Origin: Bacteroidetes bacterium UBA6183
GTDB taxonomy: Bacteria; Bacteroidota; Bacteroidia; UKL13-3
Assembly (NCBI GenBank): GCA_002422865.1
Contig: DITN01000100.1
Location: 7,884-71,883, forward strand
Direction: 5' to 3'
DNA length: 64,000 bases
The first letter of the stretch is position 1. Each line of letters begins with the position of its first letter. Position numbers and translations under genes: made by a program. Below the pieces are notes generated by a model. The model saw nothing but the letters and a program-made list of their open reading frames with translations. It was not told the DNA's origin and ran no database searches. Positions 42,758-51,440 of this stretch are shown one piece after another.

Positions 42758-45082
42758 ATGGCAAACATGCGTTACATAGCTATATTACTGATGTTTATCT
42801 TTTCTGTGGTTGAATTGTCGGCACAGTATAGTGTACCTAAAGTAGGTAATTGGAGGGTGCATTTACCTTATCAAAACAACAATACGGTGACCCAAAATGG
42901 CAGTATTATTTATGCAGGTTCGTCTAGTGGTGTGTTTAGTTTTGATGTGGAAGACAATTCGTTAGAAGTGATGAGTAAAGTTACCGGATTGTCTGATGTA
43001 GAGGTAAGTAAACTTGAGTTTGATAACAGCACCCAAACATTAATTGTGGTTTATAACAATACCAACATTGATTTATTAACTAATGGTATAGTAACAAATA
43101 TCCCTGATTTATTAAGAAAGACCATTATTGGCGATAAGAAGGTAAATGATGTAACTGTTGTTGATGGTATTGCTTATTTGGCTTGTTCGTTTGGTATTGT
43201 AAAAATTGATTTGGCACGAAAACAAATTATTGATTCGTATCAAAATATTGGACAAGGGGGGAGTAATTTGCCCGTTAATGATATTGCTGTGTACAACGGT
43301 AGTTTATATGCCAGCTCAAACAAAGGACTGTACAGGGCATCTCTAAGCAGCGGTAACCTAAGTGATTTTAATTTTTGGACAGAGATAAGAACAGATACTT
43401 GTAATCACTTATTATCGGCAGGTAATTATTTGTTTATTACAACCGCAAAATCGGTTAATTTAGTTAGGCGTTATGATGGCGTTATGTGGGATACATTGCC
43501 CGGTGCATCAGGGGAATTAACGAAAAACTTGCGCATCAGTGCACAAAAATTAATGTGCATACAAGAGCGTAGAGTTATTACTTATGATGCCCAGTTTGTT
43601 CCAACACTTTTTAGTATTGCAGGTGCATTTGATGGGGTAATTAATGCAGAAGGAATATACAGTTTAGCGATTGTTGAGCAGGGGTTGGTGTTGTTTGAAC
43701 CCAATGGCAACAGGTATTTGGCTCCGGCTGGAGCTTGGGGTAATACAGCCTTAAAATTCTCCTACTCATCAACCCGAAAACAACTTTTTGTGGCAGGGGG
43801 TATGGTTGATGGCGTGGGCACTGCTACAGGCTTACGTAGCACAGGTAATAACAATAAATACTATGTATTTGATGGAAATATGTGGTACAATTCAGCGGTT
43901 ATTAATAATCCGTTTGTAAATAAGTGCCGCGATTTTATGGATGTGTTTTGTGATGAGAAAACAAATAAAACGTACCTCACCAGTTTTGGATTTGGTTTAT
44001 TAGAGGTAAATAATTTAACACCTACTTTATTATATGATACCAGCAATAGTGCTATCGGTTTTTTTGTAACGGAGTTTCCTTCGTTTAGACCTGTATATGC
44101 ATCAGGAACCACGATAGATAATACAGGCAATGTTTGGGTTACCAGTTATGGTGCCGCAAAACCATTAGCCGTAAAAACACCTTCAAACCAATGGTACTCT
44201 TTTGCTTTTAACGGTGGCAATGCCAATGTAAGTTATATGGTATGTGATAATAATTTCCCGCGTAACAATAAATGGATTATTAATAACCGTGGTGGAGGTT
44301 TATACGTATACAATGAAGGTGCAAACATATCTTCAGATGCTGATGATAGGTTCAGGATATTAGGCAAAGAAAAAGGGAACGGATTATTACCGAGCACCAA
44401 TGTGTTGAGCATGGCTTTAGATAAAAATGGTGAAATGTGGGTTGGTACTGATAATGGTTTATGTATTATCAGTGATCCAACGGCAGTGTTCAGTAATTCA
44501 TCAACCCGTAGTTTTGATGCCCGACAATTGGTAATTAATACCGGAAGTTTTAACAGTATAATTTTAGGTACTGATGCCATTTTATGTATTAAGGTTGATG
44601 GTGCAAATCGTAAGTGGATTGGAACACGTAATGGTGTTTGGCTGTTAAGTGAAGATGGTTACACTGTTATCAGGAATTTTACTACAGATAATAGCCCATT
44701 ATTATCTAATGTGGTGTACGACATTGGCATTTTTGAAGAAACCGGTGAGGTGTTTTTTGCTACCGAAAAAGGAATTATTAGTTATGCCGGAGATGCCACC
44801 AAGGCTGATGTAACGCATGGTAAAGTGGTGGTGTATCCTAATCCGGTAAGGCCCGAGTATACAGGCGAAATTGCTATACGCGGCTTGGCCGAAAATACCA
44901 ATGTAAAAATAACCGACATAGCCGGAAATTTGGTTTATGAAACCAAAGCCAATGGTGGCATGGCAACTTGGAATGGTAGAAACTTTTCGGGTAAACGTGC
45001 AGCTACAGGCGTTTATTTAATATACAGCAGCAACGAAGATGCTACCGAAACTTATGTTACCAAGTTATTGTTTGTAAACTAA
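42758..45082 (+). CDS. porZ: T9SS attachment-complex protein PorZ (774 aa)
   Basis: PorZ is a surface protein that works with PorU and PorV and is thought to supply A-LPS for cargo attachment. After a signal peptide ending at LSAQ, the mature protein starts GNWRVHLPYQNNNTV and contains two beta-propeller-like blocks (YAGSSSGVFSFDVEDN, YLACSFGIVKIDLA, MWVGTDNGLCIISD, KWIGTRNGVWLLSE). The C terminus (VYPNPVRPEYTGEIAI, ITDIAGNLVYET, ATGVYLIYSS) is a type A sorting domain. The ATG at 42758 is used; the ATG at 42767 would also give a good signal peptide, and a TTG at 42755 is less likely. recO follows 36 bp later. Confidence 0.88.
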   Translation: MANMRYIAILLMFIFSVVELSAQYSVPKVGNWRVHLPYQNNNTVTQNGSIIYAGSSSGVFSFDVEDNSLEVMSKVTGLSDVEVSKLEFDNSTQTLIVVYNNTNIDLLTNGIVTNIPDLLRKTIIGDKKVNDVTVVDGIAYLACSFGIVKIDLARKQIIDSYQNIGQGGSNLPVNDIAVYNGSLYASSNKGLYRASLSSGNLSDFNFWTEIRTDTCNHLLSAGNYLFITTAKSVNLVRRYDGVMWDTLPGASGELTKNLRISAQKLMCIQERRVITYDAQFVPTLFSIAGAFDGVINAEGIYSLAIVEQGLVLFEPNGNRYLAPAGAWGNTALKFSYSSTRKQLFVAGGMVDGVGTATGLRSTGNNNKYYVFDGNMWYNSAVINNPFVNKCRDFMDVFCDEKTNKTYLTSFGFGLLEVNNLTPTLLYDTSNSAIGFFVTEFPSFRPVYASGTTIDNTGNVWVTSYGAAKPLAVKTPSNQWYSFAFNGGNANVSYMVCDNNFPRNNKWIINNRGGGLYVYNEGANISSDADDRFRILGKEKGNGLLPSTNVLSMALDKNGEMWVGTDNGLCIISDPTAVFSNSSTRSFDARQLVINTGSFNSIILGTDAILCIKVDGANRKWIGTRNGVWLLSEDGYTVIRNFTTDNSPLLSNVVYDIGIFEETGEVFFATEKGIISYAGDATKADVTHGKVVVYPNPVRPEYTGEIAIRGLAENTNVKITDIAGNLVYETKANGGMATWNGRNFSGKRAATGVYLIYSSNEDATETYVTKLLFVN

Positions 45083-45118
45083 TATTCCCATCAAACAAAA
45101 AACGGTTATTGTTGCAGC

Positions 45119-45850
45119 ATGCTAACCAAGTGCAGAGCCATTGTTATAAAGTGTATTGATTACAGTGAAACCAGTGTAATACTTAAATGCTTTACTGATG
45201 TTTATGGCATGCAATCGTATTTAATAAACGGTGTACGAAAAAACAAAGGAAGCATACGTCCATCGCAATTGCAGCCGTTAACCATACTTGAACTTGAAGC
45301 TTATCACCAGCAAAATAAAAACCTGCAACGCATTAAAGAGTTAAAGTGTACGCCTCAATTAAATACGTTACATTTTAATATGTTTAAAAGTGCCATTGGT
45401 ATGTTTATGGCCGAGGTTATTTACCGCAGCATTAAAGAAGAAAATCAACCTGATGCTAATTTGTTTGAGTATTTAAACAGTACCATTCAAATTTTAGACA
45501 TGGAGCAAGAACGAACAGCTAATTATCCGTTGTTTTTCCTCATTAACTTATCACGGTTTTTAGGTTTTTACCCGAAGTTAAACACCAGCGGAACAACTAC
45601 GATGGGTTTTAATTTTAGAGATGGAGAGTTTGAACCTTACGATGATAAAAATCCGTTTCAGATTGATTTGGTAAGTAGTCAGTTGCTTATTGAATTGATG
45701 CGTTGTACATACGATGAACAGAAAATAATGCAAATACACGGACAACACCGCAAGCAATTAATACAAGCATTGGTATTGTATTACAACCAGCACTTAAGTG
45801 GTTTTAGCAACATGCGTAGCCACGAAATTTTAGCGGAGGTGTTGGAGTAA
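45119..45850 (+). CDS. recO: DNA repair protein RecO (243 aa)
   Basis: RecO helps load RecA onto single-stranded DNA in the RecFOR pathway. The N-terminal OB-fold is visible in TKCRAIVIKCIDYSETSVIL, VYGMQSYLINGVRKNKGSIR and LQPLTILELEAYH. The helical remainder includes KSAIGMFMAEVIYRSIKEE and ends LSGFSNMRSHEILAEVLE. The zinc-finger cysteines of some RecO proteins are absent, which is common in this phylum. It follows porZ closely and is probably co-transcribed. Confidence 0.9.
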   Translation: MLTKCRAIVIKCIDYSETSVILKCFTDVYGMQSYLINGVRKNKGSIRPSQLQPLTILELEAYHQQNKNLQRIKELKCTPQLNTLHFNMFKSAIGMFMAEVIYRSIKEENQPDANLFEYLNSTIQILDMEQERTANYPLFFLINLSRFLGFYPKLNTSGTTTMGFNFRDGEFEPYDDKNPFQIDLVSSQLLIELMRCTYDEQKIMQIHGQHRKQLIQALVLYYNQHLSGFSNMRSHEILAEVLE

Positions 45851-45854
45851 ATGT

Positions 45855-46205
45855 TTATCTACTCAAACCATATTTATCAATAAAAGGCCAGTTAAACATA
45901 TTGTTTTTGGGCCTGTAAATTACCTCGCAAGAATCAAGGTTCCTACATATCGAATCAACAGGTCCCCAAGCATAATTACATGTGCCTATTTTATTTCCCA
46001 ACTCATCGTAAACCGTTGTTCCGCCATTGTATACTAATTGACCGAGGCAATACACTTTTTGGTTATTAACCCAACATTCAGAAATTTCTCCCCTCGGGTT
46101 TTGTGCGTGTAGTTTTCGCACTACCTCATGTTGTAAGGGGTCATCTTTTCGGCAACCACTCAGGTAAACCAAACTTATACCTAAAAATAAGATTAAGTGT
46201 TTCAT
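45855..46205 (-). CDS. Small predicted lipoprotein (116 aa)
   Basis: MKHLILFLGISLVYLSGCRK is a lipoprotein signal with Cys18 in a YLSGC lipobox. The mature part has cysteines in SECWVNNQKVYCLG, IGTCNYAWG, SICRNL and DSCEVIY, and may be disulfide-bonded. I do not recognise a domain. The gene is convergent with recO, 4 bp from its stop codon, with no separate terminator in between. Confidence 0.7.
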   Translation of the reverse strand: MKHLILFLGISLVYLSGCRKDDPLQHEVVRKLHAQNPRGEISECWVNNQKVYCLGQLVYNGGTTVYDELGNKIGTCNYAWGPVDSICRNLDSCEVIYRPKNNMFNWPFIDKYGLSR

Positions 46206-46315
46206 GATTGTTTATGACAGCGGTTGATGCAATTATGTTGCCTTATTTAAACATAAATGAGGATTTCGTTATGCAGCATAAAGTACCGTATAAAAAAAAA
46301 CGCTCTCAAGGCCTT

Positions 46316-46362
46316 AACAAAAAAGCCACCTCAATGCCGAATATTCGGTATGAAGTGACTTT
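46316..46362 (-). terminator. Terminator of the transketolase operon
   Basis: A long imperfect stem built around the perfect 12-bp palindrome CCGAATATTCGG (46337-46348), with outer arms AAAAGCCAC / GTGACTTTT, is followed by TTTTTT on the minus strand. Confidence 0.85.
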
Positions 46363-46384
46363 TGTATTATGTGTTATTTTCTAG

Positions 46385-47338
46385 TTATTTTCTTTTCATC
46401 ACACGCTCAACAGCGGCAACAATGTTGGTGGCATCAAGTCCGTATTCTTTCATCAATTCATCGGGTGTACCACTTTGTCCGAAACTATCGTTTACAGCTA
46501 CCATTTCAACAGGAGTTGGTAATTCGCGTGCTAACAATTGACAAATGCTATCACCTAAACCACCGTTCATTTGGTGTTCTTCGGCAGTAACCACCGCACG
46601 TGTTTTACGTACACTGTTTAATATGGCTTGTGCATCAAGTGGTTTAATGGTGTGTATATTTATCAACTCTACGTTGATTCCTTTCTCGGCAAGGATATGT
46701 CCGGCTTCAATGGCTTGCCAAACTAAGTGTCCTGTTGCAAAAATGGTAACATCACTGCCTTCGTTTAGCATCAAGGCTTTTCCAATTTCAAACTTATCGG
46801 TAGCGCTGGTAAAGTTAGGTACTGCAGGGCGTCCAAAACGTAAGTACACCGGTCCTTCATGATCGGCAATGGCAATGGTTGCCGCCTTGGTTTGGTTATA
46901 ATCACACGGATTAATTACGGTCATGTTTGGTAACATTTTCATTAAACCAATGTCTTCTAATATTTGGTGTGTTGCACCATCTTCACCTAAAGTTACACCG
47001 GCATGTGAGGCACAAATTTTTACGTTTTTGTTTGAGTAAGCCACGCTTTGGCGAATTTGATCGTACACACGGCCGGTACTAAAATTTGCAAATGTTCCGG
47101 TAAACGGAATTTTATCGCCAATGGCTAAACCTGCTGCAAGGCCAATCATGTTAGCTTCGGCAATACCCACTTGGAAAAAACGTTCTGGATGTTCTTTTTG
47201 AAAAGCATCCATTTTAAGTGAGCCTGTTAAATCGGCACAAAGTGCTACTACATTGGGGTTAGTTTTACCTAACTCGCTAAGTCCTGCACCAAAACCCGAG
47301 CGGGTATCTTTTACGTTTTGTACTTCAAACTTTTTCAT
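46385..47338 (-). CDS. Transketolase, C-terminal subunit (317 aa)
   Basis: This is the pyrimidine-binding and C-terminal half of a split transketolase (pentose phosphate pathway). RSGFGAGLSELGKTNPNVVA, DLTGS, ERFFQVGIAEANMIGLAAGL (with the cofactor-activating Glu) and SHAGVTLGEDGATHQ are visible, as is the C-terminal domain with IINPCDYNQ-type and GLGDSICQLL segments. The N-terminal subunit lies at 48796-49641 on the same strand with a vWA gene between. Both halves are needed for one active heterodimer. A strong terminator follows. Confidence 0.93.
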   Translation of the reverse strand: MKKFEVQNVKDTRSGFGAGLSELGKTNPNVVALCADLTGSLKMDAFQKEHPERFFQVGIAEANMIGLAAGLAIGDKIPFTGTFANFSTGRVYDQIRQSVAYSNKNVKICASHAGVTLGEDGATHQILEDIGLMKMLPNMTVINPCDYNQTKAATIAIADHEGPVYLRFGRPAVPNFTSATDKFEIGKALMLNEGSDVTIFATGHLVWQAIEAGHILAEKGINVELINIHTIKPLDAQAILNSVRKTRAVVTAEEHQMNGGLGDSICQLLARELPTPVEMVAVNDSFGQSGTPDELMKEYGLDATNIVAAVERVMKRK

Positions 47339-47391
47339 GTATCAAATAATTTTTCTTTTTTCTAATTGGGTTGAATACTTGTTGTATCCAT

Positions 47392-48777
47392 TTAATTTAA
47401 AGTAAAGTTAGTGGCTGCACCCGAGGTAATGTTAAACTCTCTCTCGAAGGTTTGATTACTGCGGGTAGCATTTTTAGCGCGGTAAATGATTTTGTATTTA
47501 CCCGGCTGCATAATAATGTTGTGTATTTTGTTTTCTTGAGGTAAACGTGCCAGCCACACTATTTCGTTACGGTTCATTTGGTAAATATCGGCAATGTACT
47601 GTTGTGTAAAGGCTGATATGTTTAACCTACCGGGTTGAGCCATTTCTAAAGTGGTAGTTGTGTTTTGGTCAACGTTTACATCTTTAAAAATTTGTCGTGG
47701 TAGTGTAAGTACTTCCAAGTCGTATTTACCTACCAAGTATTTTTCTGATGTATTTGCGTTTTGCACATGTAAAGTTTGCATGCTTCCTTTTTTGCGCACA
47801 ATACATTTTAAATCGTTGTAGTTGGTAACCCCCAATATTTTTACATTTAAAAATCCTTGTGGTGCATCTATGGCAATAATGTTGTGTCGGCCGGCAGTAA
47901 TTTCGATATCACTTTTTTCTACTGGAGGAATGGTATGAACCACCATCCTGTATTTATAAATGGGGTCGAGCAACACAGTATCAGGTATGCCACGTTCGTT
48001 CATGGTATGAATGTAGTTATATACCAACTGATTGCTGTGCATGTCGTAAAAGCTCATGTTTACGTTGGTTTCAGTTGGTTTTGCATTTACATCAAGTAAA
48101 TTAACTTGCACTGTAGTGCTGTTTAATGCTTGTGTAATTACCACATTTAATACATTATTAAAGCTCTCTTCAGTGTTTGCATCATAGTATCTACCAACGC
48201 ATTCAAATGCTTTCCTAAAATCTTCTGTACTACCAAGGCCAATAATAAAAGGTCGTAAAACCACTCCTTGACTCTGCAATGCTTCTGATACAGCACAAGG
48301 GTCGCCATCACACTCTTCAATACCATCGGTAATTAAAATGATGATGTTACGTACACCGGGCTCTTTAGGAAAATCGTAAGCTGCTTGTTGCAATGAATAA
48401 GCTATAAGTGTGGTTCCTTTTGGTACCACATCTTTAAGTTTATCTTTTACTTGTTTGTGGTTATTGTATTTAAACGGCACCTCAAGTTTGGTGTCTTTGC
48501 AATTGCGCTGACCCGGAGGTGTTGTATGTCCATAAACACGTAAGGCAACTTGTACTTCTTTTGCGCTCTCTAAACTATCAACAATTTTGGCCAATAATCT
48601 TTTGGCTACATTTATACGGATGTCTTTATCCATTGCAGCGTACATACTTCCGCTTCCATCAAGCAAAAATAAAATGCGTGTTTTAGGTTTGGTATAACCT
48701 TGGGCATTTACATTAAACTGTATACCCAACATCAACCCAACTAAAACAACAATAAACGAAAGTGATTTAAACTGCAT
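47392..48777 (-). CDS. Exported von Willebrand factor A domain protein (461 aa)
   Basis: A signal peptide ending at NVNAQ is followed by a vWA domain (about 33-220) with the metal-binding MIDAS motif DGSGSM, a Thr in PKGTTLIAYSL and an Asp in IIILITDGIEECDGDPC. The second half has beta-sandwich-like repeats (VNLLDVNAKPTETNVNMSF, GFLNVKILGVTNYNDL, KYLVGKYDLEVLTLP, GRLNISAFTQQYIADIYQMN). There is no T9SS sorting domain and no lipobox, so it is probably periplasmic. It lies between the two transketolase halves with short gaps (18 and 53 bp), which makes co-transcription very likely. A link to sugar metabolism is not evident. Confidence 0.85.
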   Translation of the reverse strand: MQFKSLSFIVVLVGLMLGIQFNVNAQGYTKPKTRILFLLDGSGSMYAAMDKDIRINVAKRLLAKIVDSLESAKEVQVALRVYGHTTPPGQRNCKDTKLEVPFKYNNHKQVKDKLKDVVPKGTTLIAYSLQQAAYDFPKEPGVRNIIILITDGIEECDGDPCAVSEALQSQGVVLRPFIIGLGSTEDFRKAFECVGRYYDANTEESFNNVLNVVITQALNSTTVQVNLLDVNAKPTETNVNMSFYDMHSNQLVYNYIHTMNERGIPDTVLLDPIYKYRMVVHTIPPVEKSDIEITAGRHNIIAIDAPQGFLNVKILGVTNYNDLKCIVRKKGSMQTLHVQNANTSEKYLVGKYDLEVLTLPRQIFKDVNVDQNTTTTLEMAQPGRLNISAFTQQYIADIYQMNRNEIVWLARLPQENKIHNIIMQPGKYKIIYRAKNATRSNQTFEREFNITSGAATNFTLN

Positions 48778-48795
48778 GCAATAAATTTAGGATGT

Positions 48796-49641
48796 TTAGT
48801 AATCGGCTAAGGTTGAAGGAAGTTGAGCCAATGCTTTTTCCAAATCGCTATCACTAGGTGCAATACCATGCCATTTGTGCGAGCCTACCATAAAATCAAT
48901 AGGTTGCCCCATTTCTGTTTTCATGATGATAAAAATTGGTTTACCGTTACCTGTCATTGTTTTTGCTTTTGCCATGGTATCAATAATGTTTTGCATATTG
49001 TGTCCATCCATGTGCAAAATTTCCCAACCAAATGCTTTTAGTTTAGCTTCAATATCAGCACCTAAACCTAACACTTCCATGGTGCTGCCATCAATTTGTT
49101 GACCGTTATAATCAACAGTAACAATTAAATTATCAACCTTGTGGTGTGCTGCAAACATAAAGGCTTCCCAGTTTTGGCCTTCTTGCAATTCACCATCACC
49201 CATTAACACATAAACAAGGTTTTTATCGTCATTTAGTTTTTTGGATAGGGCAGCACCTGCAGCTACAGATACACCTTGTCCTAACGAACCTGAAGCAATA
49301 CGTACACCCGGTAAATGTTCGGCAGTGGCCGGATGACCTTGTAAACGAGAATGTAATTTTCTGAAAGTTTTTAATTCTTCAACAGGGAAGTAACCCGAAC
49401 GGGCAAGAACGCTGTAAAATAATGGCGAAATGTGTCCGTTTGAAAGAAAAAACACATCTTCATTTTTGCCATTCATGTTAAATTTAGGGTTGTGATTTAG
49501 TACCTTAAAATAAAGTGCTGTTAAAAAATCAGCACAGCCTAAAGATCCACCCGGGTGGCCGCTTTTTGCGCCATGTACCATGCGAAGAATGTCTCTTCTA
49601 ACTTGGGTTGCAGTTTGTTCTAGCGTTCTAATATCTGTCAT
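48796..49641 (-). CDS. Transketolase, N-terminal (thiamine diphosphate-binding) subunit (281 aa)
   Basis: The diphosphate-binding half of transketolase. RMVHGAKSGHPGGSLGCADF, FFLSNGHISPLFYSVLARSG, the thiamine diphosphate signature GDGELQEGQNWEAFMFAAHH and the Asn/metal segment VDYNGQQIDG are clear. It is the first gene of a three-gene minus-strand unit (this gene, vWA, C-terminal subunit). Split transketolases are found in many bacteria and archaea, usually with the two genes adjacent. The upstream 206-bp spacer is shared with a divergent oxidoreductase gene. Confidence 0.93.
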   Translation of the reverse strand: MTDIRTLEQTATQVRRDILRMVHGAKSGHPGGSLGCADFLTALYFKVLNHNPKFNMNGKNEDVFFLSNGHISPLFYSVLARSGYFPVEELKTFRKLHSRLQGHPATAEHLPGVRIASGSLGQGVSVAAGAALSKKLNDDKNLVYVLMGDGELQEGQNWEAFMFAAHHKVDNLIVTVDYNGQQIDGSTMEVLGLGADIEAKLKAFGWEILHMDGHNMQNIIDTMAKAKTMTGNGKPIFIIMKTEMGQPIDFMVGSHKWHGIAPSDSDLEKALAQLPSTLADY

Positions 49642-49847
49642 TGTATGCGTGTAAGTTAAATTTTTAGCCTATTTTGGTTTTATGGGCCTGATAAACAGTG
49701 GTGTAACAATTGTTATGGGCTGATTATCTTCTTCAAAAGTAACACTTACCACGCTTTTTTAGCATTTTTGTTGCCAACATTTTAGCTACATCGTTTATTG
49801 CCTGCAATGTTAGGGTAATACGTTTTAGGATAAAAACCTAACCCATT

Positions 49848-51392
49848 ATGATTAAACAACTTGAAATTTCCTTGCTCCCCGAGCAATGTTTTGACGAATT
49901 AACCACCTTAGACTTTGTAAAAAGAAAATCGGGAATAAGTGACGTTACCGGTATTCGTATTTTACGCAAATCGTTGGATGCACGAAAGCGCCCCATACAT
50001 TATAATTTGTTGGTTGATGTGTATGCTGAGGAACACGTTACTGAGCGTGATTTAAGCTTTGATTTTAAAAATGTAGCACATGCACCGCATGCCATTATCA
50101 TTGGGGCCGGTCCTGCCGGATTGTTTGCAGCCTTAAAGTTTATTGAACAAGGTATAAAACCCATCATTTTTGAACGTGGTAAAGATGTGCGCGAACGCAG
50201 GCGCGACTTGGCTTTGATTACCCGACACAATACGGTAAATCCCGAGAGTAATTATTGTTTTGGTGAAGGTGGTGCCGGAACATACAGCGATGGTAAGTTG
50301 TATACCCGAAGTACCAAAAGGGGAGATGTGGGACGAATTTTAAAACTATTTGTAAAACATGGTGCCGATGAACGCATTTTGTATGAAGCACATCCACACA
50401 TTGGTACCAATAAGTTGCCTCATATCATCACAACCATTCGAGAAACCATTTTACATTTTGGTGGGGAGGTACATTTTAACTCGAAACTGACGGATCTTGT
50501 GATTAAAGATAATGCCGTTGCCGGTGTGGTTATCAACCAAAACCAAACCATAAACGCCAAGCATGTGGTTTTGGCTACCGGGCATAGTGCACGCGATATT
50601 TTTGAGTTATTGCACGCCAAAAAAGTTTTAATAGAAGCCAAACCTTTTGCTTTGGGTGTGCGTATTGAGCATCCCCAAGCATTAATAGACAGTATTCAAT
50701 ACAAGTGTGATAACCGTGGTGATTATTTACCCGCTGCAAGTTATAGTATAGTAAATCAAAGTTTAGGACATGGGGTGTTTAGTTTTTGTATGTGTCCGGG
50801 TGGGATTATAGCCCCTGCAGCAACTGCTCCCGGAGAAATTGTGGTAAACGGATGGAGTCCGAGTAAACGCAATAACCCTTATGCCAACTCCGGTTTAGTG
50901 GTAAGTATTGATGCCAAAGACTTTGAAAAGTACAACGATTACGGTCCTTTGGCCGCATTAAAATTTCAGCAAGGTGTGGAGCAAAAATGTTTTTCGGTAA
51001 CGCAAAGCTTGCAAGCACCTGCGCAACGTGTGCTTGATTTTGTAAACAAAAAACACTCCACCCAACTACCCGATTGCAGCTATTTACCGGGTTTACAATC
51101 GCACAACTTAGATGAGGTGTTACCCAACTTTGTAGCAGCCAGTTTGCGTGATGCATTGCAGGCTTTTGGTAAAAAACTAAAAGGTTATGTGAGCAATGAT
51201 GCGGTGATGGTGGCTACGGAAAGTCGTACCTCAAGCCCGGTGCGTATACCACGCGAAAAAGAAACCCTAGAGCACCCCCAAATAAAGGGGTTGTTTCCTT
51301 GTGCAGAAGGCGCGGGTTATGCAGGAGGAATAATAAGTGCAGCTATTGATGGTGAAAACTGTGCAATGGCTGTAGTAAACCAGATGAAATAA
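49848..51392 (+). CDS. FAD-dependent oxidoreductase, COG2509-like (514 aa)
   Basis: An N-terminal domain of about 80 residues with RILRKSLDARKRPIHYNLLV precedes a Rossmann FAD-binding motif, IIIGAGPAGLFAALKFIEQG. It is followed by the family signature NYCFGEGGAGTYSDGKLYTR, VVLATGHSARDIFELL, CMCPGGIIAPAA, and a C-terminal FAD segment with EGAGYAGGIISAAIDG. This is a conserved uncharacterised dehydrogenase family found in many bacteria, so the substrate is unknown. Length is usual. It is divergent from the transketolase operon. Confidence 0.9.
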   Translation: MIKQLEISLLPEQCFDELTTLDFVKRKSGISDVTGIRILRKSLDARKRPIHYNLLVDVYAEEHVTERDLSFDFKNVAHAPHAIIIGAGPAGLFAALKFIEQGIKPIIFERGKDVRERRRDLALITRHNTVNPESNYCFGEGGAGTYSDGKLYTRSTKRGDVGRILKLFVKHGADERILYEAHPHIGTNKLPHIITTIRETILHFGGEVHFNSKLTDLVIKDNAVAGVVINQNQTINAKHVVLATGHSARDIFELLHAKKVLIEAKPFALGVRIEHPQALIDSIQYKCDNRGDYLPAASYSIVNQSLGHGVFSFCMCPGGIIAPAATAPGEIVVNGWSPSKRNNPYANSGLVVSIDAKDFEKYNDYGPLAALKFQQGVEQKCFSVTQSLQAPAQRVLDFVNKKHSTQLPDCSYLPGLQSHNLDEVLPNFVAASLRDALQAFGKKLKGYVSNDAVMVATESRTSSPVRIPREKETLEHPQIKGLFPCAEGAGYAGGIISAAIDGENCAMAVVNQMK

Positions 51393-51424
51393 ATTTATTA
51401 ATACTTAACTTTACAGTAAGGTTT

Positions 51425-51432
51425 TACCTTTG
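51425..51432 (+). promoter_or_regulatory. Candidate -7 element TACCTTTG of the nuclease gene
   Basis: Exact TAnnTTTG ending 8 bp before the ATG at 51441, so the transcript would be nearly leaderless. The box covers the in-frame GTG at 51432, which argues against that start. Confidence 0.5.
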
Positions 51433-51440
51433 TGCTTTAC

